DNA of 8,267 nucleotides from JANJUB01 sp040081075 (GTDB taxonomy: Bacteria > Armatimonadota > Fimbriimonadia > Fimbriimonadales > Fimbriimonadaceae): the NCBI GenBank assembly GCA_040081075.1, contig JBEBHJ010000090.1, positions 1 through 8,267 of the forward strand, given 5' to 3'. Below the pieces are notes generated by a model. The model was given only the letters and a program-made list of their open reading frames with translations. It had not been told where the DNA came from and searched no databases. Within the stretch, counting starts at the first letter, position 1. Every line of letters starts with the position of its first letter. Shown piece after piece: positions 1 through 5,661 of the stretch. The translations under genes and the position numbers were made by a program.

Positions 1-410
1 GCGCGCCAGAATGAAGGAAAGTTCCGATTGAGATCGAGGCCTTCGGCGATCGGCGGGATCTTGACCGTGAAGCCGTCGTAGTTCTTCAGCGTACCTTCCG
101 GGATGACGCGGTAGTACTCGCCGCCGTATTCGCCTGGCCCGCGCGGCACCATGAGCCGTGCATCTTCAAAGTGCTTCTTGTAGGCGCCGTTCGCGTCCTT
201 GATCCGCATCGAAAGCACGCGGCCATCGCCATCGACGTCCTCGATGGTCAAGCCGTCGACCGGACGCGGCGAATCCGGGTACGGTCGGGTGCTCGACCGG
301 ACGTAACGCGGCTTGTCAGCCAACGCCAGTTCCGCGCCGTCCGGGTTCAGCCGCGGACACAGATAGACCGCACGGGTGTCGAGCAGCCGGGTGACGTCCG
401 CGTCATGACC
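1..410 (-). CDS. M14-family zinc carboxypeptidase, internal fragment (partial at both ends)
   Basis: Read on the minus strand, this stretch encodes an uninterrupted internal piece of about 136 residues. The visible order is GHDADVTRLLDTR, then YLCPRLNPDGAE, then YVRSSTRPYP, then DGLTIEDVDGDGRVLSMRI, then LMVPRGPGEYGGEYYRVIPEG, then EGLDLNRNFPSFW at the left edge. The NPDGAE turn and the DLNRNF block, which carries the substrate-binding Asn-Arg pair of M14 peptidases, identify the family. The zinc-binding HxxE of the N-terminal half and the later His and catalytic Glu fall outside the fragment. The insert between the two blocks is typical of a bacterial M14 subfamily of secreted or peptidoglycan-type carboxypeptidases; the exact substrate is not deducible. 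The frame may continue to about 425 (residues LATGHGHD), where it meets pheS. GC is about 64%, clearly above the rest of the window, so this DNA may come from another organism or replicon. Confidence 0.85.
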
Positions 411-425
411 ATGCCCGGTCGCAAG
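402..425. other. Probable chimeric junction between M14 and pheS sequences
   Basis: The minus-strand M14 reading frame and the plus-strand PheS frame meet head-on here. M14-like residues (TGHGHDADV) can be read back to about 420-425, and PheS-like residues (TMPGR) from about 408. Roughly 15-20 bases therefore fit both genes. GC falls from about 64% to about 51% across the point. Both genes lose the parts that should lie across the join: the N-terminal half of M14, including HxxE, and the N-terminal domain of PheS. A short shared overlap is what a false assembly join would leave. A genuine microhomology-mediated rearrangement is the alternative. Confidence 0.65.
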
Positions 426-1121
426 CCGCAGGTCGGCTATCCCCATGTGCTTCAGCAGACAATGGACAAGATCAAATCCGTCTTCATCGGATTGGGGTTT
501 GAGTATTTCGAAACGCCCGACCTTGAGTCTTTCCACTACAATTTTGAGGTTCTGAACTACCCGCCCGATCACCCCGCAATGGACGATCAGGACACGTTTT
601 ATATTGATGACGATCACTTGCTCCGAACCCAATCAACTGCCTTTCAAGGCCGAGTTTTCAAGCAGCGCAAGCCGCCGTTTCGCGCCTTCACGATCGGGCG
701 AAATTATCGAAATGAAGCCGTGGATCGAACTCATGGGCATACCTTTCACCAGGTGGATTGCTTCATGGTGGATGAGGGCGTCTCGATGGCGCACCTGAAA
801 GGAACGCTCGGATTATTCGCGCGGGCGATGTTTGGCGAGGACGTAAATGTCCGCTTCCGCCCCGACTTCTTCCCCTTCGTCGAACCAGGAGTGGATTACG
901 CGATTTCGACGCCGAAGCTGTTTAACGGTCGCTGGGTCGAACTCGGCGGCGCGGGCCTGGTTCACCCGAACATTTTGCGGCGCTACGGCGTGGATACCGA
1001 GAAGTATTCAGGCTTCGCGTTTGGGTTAGGGGTCGAGCGGATTCCAATGATGGCTTACGGTGTGGACGATTTGCGGCACTTCATGGACAACGATTTGCGA
1101 TTCTTACGGCAGTTTGCGTGA
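411..1121 (+). CDS. pheS: Phenylalanine--tRNA ligase alpha subunit, catalytic core only (5'-truncated)
   Basis: This encodes the class II aminoacyl-tRNA synthetase core that, as the alpha chain of an alpha2beta2 enzyme, activates phenylalanine and charges tRNA-Phe in the cytoplasm. The 236 residues visible from the ATG at 411 start at PGR, the point where the catalytic domain begins in other PheS proteins. Motif 2 lies at residues 96-114 (GRNYRN, then D-x-T-H, then FHQ), the phenylalanine pocket FFPFVEPG follows, and motif 3 is at about 201-217 (GFAFGLGVERIPMMAYG). The protein ends in LRFLRQF like its relatives. Full PheS is about 340 residues, so the N-terminal coiled-coil tRNA-binding domain of roughly 100 residues is missing. 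The reading frame stays open back to 171, but those 80 codons are antisense to the M14 gene and should not be annotated as protein. The ATG at 411 is probably just an internal Met at the join. No pheT follows. Some usually conserved active-site residues differ (see findings). Confidence 0.9.
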   Translation: MPGRKPQVGYPHVLQQTMDKIKSVFIGLGFEYFETPDLESFHYNFEVLNYPPDHPAMDDQDTFYIDDDHLLRTQSTAFQGRVFKQRKPPFRAFTIGRNYRNEAVDRTHGHTFHQVDCFMVDEGVSMAHLKGTLGLFARAMFGEDVNVRFRPDFFPFVEPGVDYAISTPKLFNGRWVELGGAGLVHPNILRRYGVDTEKYSGFAFGLGVERIPMMAYGVDDLRHFMDNDLRFLRQFA

Positions 1122-1192
1122 GCCAACGACTGGTGTCTGCCGCAGGCGAACTAGAACTGAAGCAATTCAGCGGGCGAGACGTCCTAAGTTTT

Positions 1193-2185
1193 ATGCGCTC
1201 GCTTTCTATCGCGTTTACGGTGTTGCTTTGCGCGAGCGTCTGCTGCCAAGTTCGACCGGTGTACTCTTCGGTGGAATCATACGCGGCAGGGGCGAAGCTA
1301 ATTTGCGTCGGGAAGATTGCAAAGATCGAGGACGTGGTCATCAAGTCCCCGGACATGATATCCCATTCGTACAAGGCAATCGAACTCACTATCGAAGTCT
1401 CGGAGACCCTAAAGGGTCAGCAACAGAAGACGATAAAGGCACATCGTTATGGCAAGGATGATAAGCAGACATACGAGGCGATCCGTAAAGCTGGCGCTGA
1501 CTTTGTTTGGTTCGTCCCGGGAGGCGAGTCAACGGCTGGCTTTCCGAAGGACACCGCAAGGACCGAGTTCTGCCTCGAACCCGACCTCTCCGAATACAAG
1601 CCCCTCGCCGGGTTGGCGATCGGGATGGACTTCACTATGCTTCGCTCTCGGCAGGATTTGCTGGCTCGAATTCGAAATTTCCTCAAAGAGAATCCCGCTG
1701 CCAAGGCAGGGGTAGCGTTGCTTACGCCCTTGCCCGGTCAATCGTTGACCGGGTGGGTGGACTTTCTCGTTCCCCTCGGCCCTTGGACCGAAAAGTTGGC
1801 GGTGCGGATGATTACTAAGCCGGACTCCTTTACGTTCGGCCCACCCGTGGGGAATCCCTACGATCCAGCATCGGCGCCGGAGTGGCGCAAGAGCAAAGCG
1901 GGCATGTTGCGGACCGAGGGTTTGATCTTGCTTCAGCACTTCAAATCGGACTTGAATATTGGCCTGGTTACGCGCCATTTGAACGATTCTTCCATCGTAA
2001 TGAAGCAGAAGTATGGCAAGCCAATCACGACCTACTATTGGGTTCGGGACGCTGCCTATCGTCTCCTTAGGCTTTGGAAGGTCAAAGTCGACCAGCCCTT
2101 GGTGGATGGACCCATTGTGGAATATCGAAACGGGCTCTTCATGACGGATGGCAGCCGCCTTGAATACATGTTCAGGGATCACTAA
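1193..2185 (+). CDS. Uncharacterised exported protein
   Basis: I do not recognise the family. The 330-residue product starts with a credible Sec signal peptide: a short basic start (MRS), a hydrophobic stretch ending around LLCASVCC, and a likely cleavage near residues 20-24. The mature part has no further obvious membrane segment. Residues about 30-100 read as a beta-rich stretch (AAGAKLICVGKIAKIEDVVI, then AIELTIEVSETLKG), a pattern I have seen in poorly characterised secreted proteins of Planctomycetes- and Armatimonadota-like bacteria. A GTG at 1118 overlaps the pheS stop and would add 25 residues. I prefer the ATG at 1193 because the signal peptide then sits at the N terminus. No Shine-Dalgarno-like sequence precedes it. 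The bases around this start match those at the start of the gene at 6725 (see findings). The role is unknown; it probably acts outside the cytoplasm. Confidence 0.75.
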   Translation: MRSLSIAFTVLLCASVCCQVRPVYSSVESYAAGAKLICVGKIAKIEDVVIKSPDMISHSYKAIELTIEVSETLKGQQQKTIKAHRYGKDDKQTYEAIRKAGADFVWFVPGGESTAGFPKDTARTEFCLEPDLSEYKPLAGLAIGMDFTMLRSRQDLLARIRNFLKENPAAKAGVALLTPLPGQSLTGWVDFLVPLGPWTEKLAVRMITKPDSFTFGPPVGNPYDPASAPEWRKSKAGMLRTEGLILLQHFKSDLNIGLVTRHLNDSSIVMKQKYGKPITTYYWVRDAAYRLLRLWKVKVDQPLVDGPIVEYRNGLFMTDGSRLEYMFRDH

Positions 2186-2338
2186 TCAATGGGCGGTTCA
2201 CGCTCATCACCCTCCTGAACCCCGGCCTCTCACGGTTCTTGCTGGACCTAAGGCACCGGTTTTTCGTTCGGCCCTGATCCCATACCTAAGCCCCCTTTTC
2301 AAACTGTTAGAATTACTAGCAGCAATTCGCGAACTACT

Positions 2339-2347
2339 TGATATAAT
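2339..2347 (+). promoter_or_regulatory. Extended -10 promoter for the PEP-CTERM gene at 2385
   Basis: The bases TGATATAAT match the extended -10 consensus TGN-TATAAT exactly. No good -35 box lies 17 bases upstream, as expected for extended -10 promoters. Transcription would start near 2354, giving a leader of about 30 bases that contains the ribosome binding site. Confidence 0.7.
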
Positions 2348-2376
2348 GTTCATGTGTCAAACCATTTGGGGGGCAC

Positions 2377-2382
2377 GGAGGA
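2377..2382 (+). promoter_or_regulatory. Ribosome binding site GGAGGA deciding the start at 2385
   Basis: GGAGGA lies 2 bases before the ATG at 2385 (3 if only GGAGG pairs). This spacing is short, but the match to the anti-Shine-Dalgarno sequence is strong. Together with the signal peptide that begins at this ATG, it argues against the longer open frame reaching back to 2148. Confidence 0.6.
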
Positions 2383-2384
2383 AT

Positions 2385-3101
2385 ATGAAGATACAACTTA
2401 TTGGGATTGGTGTTTGCGTCGTAGCCATCAGTGGGGCTCAGACCGTAGTGCCTAATCATCGCGCGAGCAGCGACGGTAACAGCAACTTCTTCTTGATGGT
2501 GTCGGGTACTACGACCCGAACTTATCAGTTAATGATTAATGCAAGTCAACTTACCGGCTTGGTTAATACCAATCTGAATGGCCTCCAGTGGCGCTTGGAC
2601 GCTGCCGCGACGGCCGCGTGGCCGCCTGCTGGTGGAACGATTTCAAACTTTGAAATTCGCATGGGTGCTGGCAACGCGCCGAGCACGCAGAACATCAACT
2701 TTGCAAGCAACTTTGCTGGAACACCAACTTTGGTTCGTTCCGGTGCTTTGACCTTTAACAGCGGGGATTTCGCATTTGGCGGTTCGCCAAATCCTTGGGG
2801 ACCTACCATCGGGTTTAGCAACTATTTGTATACGGGTGGACACCTAACCGTCGAGTATCGGTTCACGGGCATGCCAACAGGCACACCTCAACCCAATCTC
2901 GACGCAAGTGCGGCTGACACGGGCCAAGGTACAGACTATGCGGCCATGTTTGCGACCTCTAATTCGGCAACGGCGGGGTCGGCCCTTGGTGGTCGATTTG
3001 TTGTGACCCGATTCACGGGGTCACCGGTTCCAGAGCCTGCTACGATGGCAGCCCTTGGGCTGGGAGTGGCAGCACTTCTGCGACGACGCAAAAAAGCGTA
3101 G
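2385..3101 (+). CDS. PEP-CTERM sorting-domain secreted protein
   Basis: The 238-residue product has the layout of an exosortase substrate. An N-terminal signal peptide (MKIQLIGIGVCVVAISGA, likely cut before QT) is followed by a Ser/Thr/Asn/Gly-rich, probably beta-rich mature part. The C-terminal sorting signal consists of VPEP, a short hydrophobic helix (ATMAALGLGVAALL) and a basic end (RRRKKA). In known systems the tail holds the protein in the membrane until an exosortase processes it for export to the surface or matrix. No exosortase gene is in this window. The mature region matches no enzyme I recognise. The gene has its own extended -10 promoter, a clear ribosome binding site and a strong terminator, so it is probably a single-gene transcript. 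The sorting tail is almost identical in protein to that of the gene ending at 4414. Confidence 0.88.
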   Translation: MKIQLIGIGVCVVAISGAQTVVPNHRASSDGNSNFFLMVSGTTTRTYQLMINASQLTGLVNTNLNGLQWRLDAAATAAWPPAGGTISNFEIRMGAGNAPSTQNINFASNFAGTPTLVRSGALTFNSGDFAFGGSPNPWGPTIGFSNYLYTGGHLTVEYRFTGMPTGTPQPNLDASAADTGQGTDYAAMFATSNSATAGSALGGRFVVTRFTGSPVPEPATMAALGLGVAALLRRRKKA

Positions 3102-3121
3102 GCAATATCGAAGTAACTTGA

Positions 3122-3150
3122 GGGCCAACCCGCACAGGGTTGGCCCTTTT
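3122..3150 (+). terminator. Rho-independent terminator after the PEP-CTERM gene
   Basis: A perfect 10-base-pair inverted repeat, GGGCCAACCC (3122-3131) and GGGTTGGCCC (3137-3146), encloses the 5-base loop GCACA and is followed at once by TTTT (3147-3150). It lies 20 bases past the stop codon. The last T is also the first base of the extended -10 box of glyA. Confidence 0.92.
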
Positions 3151-3158
3151 GCTATAAT
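3150..3158 (+). promoter_or_regulatory. Extended -10 promoter of glyA, probably leaderless
   Basis: TGCTATAAT is a perfect extended -10 (TGN-TATAAT). Only five bases (CTCCC) separate it from the glyA ATG at 3164, so transcription should begin at or within a base or two of the start codon. No ribosome binding site precedes the ATG, which fits a leaderless mRNA. Confidence 0.7.
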
Positions 3159-3163
3159 CTCCC

Positions 3164-4417
3164 ATGCATCCGCATCGTATTCCTCTTGCCAGCGCTGACC
3201 CACTGATTCAATCCCTAATCCAGGAGGAGGAACAACGGCAGGAGCATAACCTTGAACTCATTGCCAGCGAGAACATTGCCAGCCTCGCCGTGAGGCAGGC
3301 CATGATGAGCGTTTTGACTGACAAATACGCAGAAGGTTATCCATGCAAACGGTATTACGGTGGTTGCGAAGTTGTTGATAAGGTCGAAGACGTGGCGATT
3401 GACCGCGTCAAACAGCTCTTCGGGTCGAACTTTGCCAACGTTCAACCCCACAGCGGGGCGCAGGCGAACATGGCGGTTTACTTTGCCTTTCTTAAGCCGG
3501 GCGATACGCTGATGGCGATGAACTTGGCTCACGGCGGGCACCTCACCCACGGCTCGCCCGTGAACTTCACCGGGCAAATGTACAATATCGTGCCGTACGG
3601 CGTTTCCACGGAGACCGAACATATTGATTACGACGAGTTTCATCGGTTGGCGCTGGAACATAAGCCCAAGATGATCGTGAGCGGGGCGACGGCTTACTCC
3701 CGGCAGTTCGATTTTGCCAAAATCCGGCAAATCGCAGATGAAGTCGGAGCGCTTCATATGTGCGACATGGCCCACTATTCCGGTTTGATCGCGGCGGGTG
3801 AGTATCCATCACCGGTGCCTCATTGCGATATTGTTACTTCGACAACGCACAAGTCCATTCGCGGCCCTCGGGGTGGAATGATCCTTTGGAACAACGAGGA
3901 GTACACAAAACCGATCCAGATGAGCGTTTTTCCTGGCATTCAGGGGGGACCGCTGATGCACGTTATTGCGGCTAAGGCCGTGGCATTTGCCGAGGCGTTG
4001 AAGCCAGAGTTTAAAACTTATCAGGCTCAAATCAAGAAGAACGCCGCCGCGCTGGCGACCGCAATGACAGAGGAAGGGTTCCGCATCGTCTCCGGCGGAA
4101 CTGATTCGCACTTGATGCTTGTTGACCTGAGACCGTTCGGGGTGACGGGAAAGATCGCTCAGGCCGTTTTGGATGAGGCATCGATTACTACCAATAAGAA
4201 CGCAATCCCATTCGATCCTGAAAAGCCATTTGTGACTTCGGGAATTCGATTGGGAACCCCAGCCGTCACGACCAGGGGAATGCAGGAAACTGAAATGAAG
4301 CAGATCGCTTCCTTGATAGCTAGGGCGCTAAGGGGTCGCGAAAGCGAGGAACAAATTGCCGAAGTCAAGGCAGAAGTTCATGCCTTGACTGCAAGATTCC
4401 CGATCCACTCGGCCTAA
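3164..4417 (+). CDS. glyA: Serine hydroxymethyltransferase
   Basis: This PLP enzyme of the cytoplasm interconverts serine plus tetrahydrofolate with glycine plus 5,10-methylenetetrahydrofolate, the main source of one-carbon units. The 417-residue length is normal for the bacterial enzyme. Visible landmarks are the N-terminal block EEQRQEHNLELIASEN, the KYAEGYPCKRYYGGC block, NVQPHSGAQANMAVY in the cofactor region, the aspartate of CDMAHYSGLIAAG, and the Schiff-base motif STTHKSIRGPRGG with the PLP lysine at about residue 230. The substrate-binding region near GIRLGTPAVTTRGM is present toward the C terminus. The ATG at 3164 gives the usual N terminus. It follows a strong terminator and a -10 box directly, so glyA has its own promoter. 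Its stop overlaps the stop of the convergent gene ending at 4414 by 4 bases, and I see no terminator between the two. Confidence 0.97.
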   Translation: MHPHRIPLASADPLIQSLIQEEEQRQEHNLELIASENIASLAVRQAMMSVLTDKYAEGYPCKRYYGGCEVVDKVEDVAIDRVKQLFGSNFANVQPHSGAQANMAVYFAFLKPGDTLMAMNLAHGGHLTHGSPVNFTGQMYNIVPYGVSTETEHIDYDEFHRLALEHKPKMIVSGATAYSRQFDFAKIRQIADEVGALHMCDMAHYSGLIAAGEYPSPVPHCDIVTSTTHKSIRGPRGGMILWNNEEYTKPIQMSVFPGIQGGPLMHVIAAKAVAFAEALKPEFKTYQAQIKKNAAALATAMTEEGFRIVSGGTDSHLMLVDLRPFGVTGKIAQAVLDEASITTNKNAIPFDPEKPFVTSGIRLGTPAVTTRGMQETEMKQIASLIARALRGRESEEQIAEVKAEVHALTARFPIHSA

Positions 4418-5001
4418 CGGCGGCGGCGGCGAAGTAGGGCGGCAACACCGAGACCAAGAGCGGCCATGGTTGCTGGTTCTGGCACTGCTCCGAATGTCTG
4501 CTTAATGTAGCGAACTTCGCTGATGCCGGTTCCAAAGAATCCGTCGGCGAAAAGGATGTCCTTGTGAACTTGGCCTTTGGTCACCGGTTGGCTAAAAGTG
4601 TAAGTTCCTGTGTAGACCCAATCATCAAAGGTGCCACCGCCAGCTCCAGAGCCATTAACCAAGCCATCAGCTACTTGGAACGGGGTTCCAGAGGTATCGA
4701 ATACCTTTTCGTTTCCAAAGAAATCAACCACACCGTTAATGGTAGATCCGCCGATTTCAATCGTCACTGAGTTGAACGCACTAACCGGGTTACTGTTGAA
4801 ATCATAGATCCAAGCGATATCTCCCGTAAGTTGGGATGCGCTGATTTGGAAACCGGTGAGGTTCGCCGTAAAGGAGTTGCCTGAACTTACGAACGCAGCA
4901 GACGCCCCTGGGATGGTCGTTGAGAACGAAACATTCGTGAACGTTTGCGCGCTACTGATGGCGCAGGTAACAATGGCGAGGCTTAGAACGGCTAATTTCA
5001 T
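4414..5001 (-). CDS. PEP-CTERM sorting-domain secreted protein, second gene of a pair
   Basis: The 195-residue product starts with a signal peptide (MKLAVLSLAIVTCAISSA, likely cut before QTF) resembling that of the gene at 2385, which ends AISGA|QT. It ends with the exosortase-type signal VPEP, ATMAALGLGVAALL and five arginines. The mature part is rich in Gly, Ser, Thr, Phe and Asn and is probably an all-beta surface protein. It includes segments such as NSVTIEIGGSTINGVVDFFGN and FDDWVYTGTYTFSQPV; no catalytic motif is apparent. Its start codon overlaps the stop of the upstream gene in an ATGA arrangement, implying translational coupling, and it has its own AAGGAA ribosome binding site. It converges on glyA with a 4-base overlap. 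The biological role of the mature domain is unknown. Confidence 0.9.
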   Translation of the reverse strand: MKLAVLSLAIVTCAISSAQTFTNVSFSTTIPGASAAFVSSGNSFTANLTGFQISASQLTGDIAWIYDFNSNPVSAFNSVTIEIGGSTINGVVDFFGNEKVFDTSGTPFQVADGLVNGSGAGGGTFDDWVYTGTYTFSQPVTKGQVHKDILFADGFFGTGISEVRYIKQTFGAVPEPATMAALGLGVAALLRRRRR

Positions 5002-5579
5002 GATTTGATATTCCTTCGGCGGCGGGCAACAAGTGCGCCCAATCCAAGTGATATTGCGGCCAACGAAGCTGGTTCGGGCACGCTTTCAGTATAGCTTACG
5101 CTGTAGATGGTCACTTTGTTGACACTGTTTGTGGCAGCACCGACCAGATTGATCACGGCGTGGACATCATATTGGGTCATGCCGTTGAGGCCGTTATTCA
5201 GCGAGTTTGGAAGGGTAGTGAGTGAATTCCCGGCGGTAAAGGCGTACGTATCGTTTTGAGTCGACCCGTTGGTATGAGAATTGACGATGCTCACCGTGCC
5301 GTTACGGGCAACTCCGGTTGGGAACATCGAAAACGCGGTGAGAGACTTGCCAGGATCGGCGGTAACTCGGTAGTCCAGGGTGAGCGACTTTGTTCCAACT
5401 CCAAGAAGAAAGTGCGATGGGAGGCTAAATGTAAGACCACTTGAGCCGAAAAGGGTTGGGTTGCCTGGTCCGGCTAACACCCCATCAATGAAAATGTTTG
5501 TAAACGAGGCGGCTGGCGCAATCGCTCCTAAAAGACTTAATCCCAAAACGGGCAAAAATTTAATTAGACGGACACTCAT
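4998..5579 (-). CDS. PEP-CTERM sorting-domain secreted protein, first gene of a pair
   Basis: The 193-residue product begins with a signal peptide (basic start MSVRLIKF, hydrophobic core LPVLGLSLLGAIAPA, likely cut after PAA or PAAS). The C-terminal sorting signal is VPEP, then ASLAAISLGLGALVA and RRRR followed by NIKS. The mature part is rich in Ser, Thr, Asn and Gly and probably beta-structured (KSLTLDYRVTADPGKSLTAF, then NDTYAFTAGNSLTTL); no enzyme signature is visible. Its sorting tail is clearly related to, but different from, the near-identical pair found in the other two PEP-CTERM genes here. It overlaps the next gene by 4 bases (ATGA), forming a two-gene operon. A gap of 82 bases separates it from the lipoprotein gene upstream on the same strand, so read-through from there is possible. 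A weak GGAG lies only 2 bases before the ATG. Confidence 0.9.
   Translation of the reverse strand: MSVRLIKFLPVLGLSLLGAIAPAASFTNIFIDGVLAGPGNPTLFGSSGLTFSLPSHFLLGVGTKSLTLDYRVTADPGKSLTAFSMFPTGVARNGTVSIVNSHTNGSTQNDTYAFTAGNSLTTLPNSLNNGLNGMTQYDVHAVINLVGAATNSVNKVTIYSVSYTESVPEPASLAAISLGLGALVARRRRNIKS
5011..5016 (-). promoter_or_regulatory. Ribosome binding site AAGGAA for the gene starting at 5001
   Basis: On the minus strand AAGGAA lies 9 bases before the ATG, within the last codons of the upstream gene. It supports the start at 5001 and the ATGA-overlap coupling. Confidence 0.6.
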
Positions 5580-5661
5580 AACTCCGTTAGAATACCGTCA
5601 GGTTGGTTTGGGTTCCTGTCAAAATCGCATTAATTCATCTAAGGATCACTGAATCCTAGTA

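Noticed and set aside
171..410. The first 80 codons of the long plus-strand open frame leading into pheS
   Set aside because: They lie antisense to a clearly recognisable M14 carboxypeptidase reading frame, show no similarity to the PheS N-terminal domain, and exist only because the two sequences join in frame.
1118..1192. Upstream GTG start for the exported protein after pheS
   Set aside because: It would place 25 polar residues before the signal peptide; the ATG at 1193 starts right at it.
2216..2236. Small inverted repeat GAACC / GGTTC after the gene ending at 2185 as a terminator
   Set aside because: Five base pairs with a long loop and no T-run directly after it; not above chance.
2247..2290. 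CCTAAG occurring twice between 2185 and 2385, and near two other starts, as a regulatory repeat
   Set aside because: A given hexamer is expected about four times in 8.3 kb on both strands, so these occurrences alone are not enriched; only the longer start-associated match was kept as a finding.
2148..2384. Long N-terminal extension of the PEP-CTERM gene at 2385
   Set aside because: It overlaps the previous gene, crosses a perfect extended -10 promoter and a strong ribosome binding site, and would bury the signal peptide.
3215..3775. Long minus-strand open frame inside glyA (and similar antisense frames elsewhere)
   Set aside because: It is a shadow of the conserved glyA coding sequence and shows no family features of its own.
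5589..5622. TTGACA (5617-5622) and TATTCT (5589-5594) on the minus strand as a promoter for the PEP-CTERM pair
   Set aside because: The spacer is 22 bases instead of about 17, and no better -10 lies at the right distance; TATTCT alone is weak evidence.
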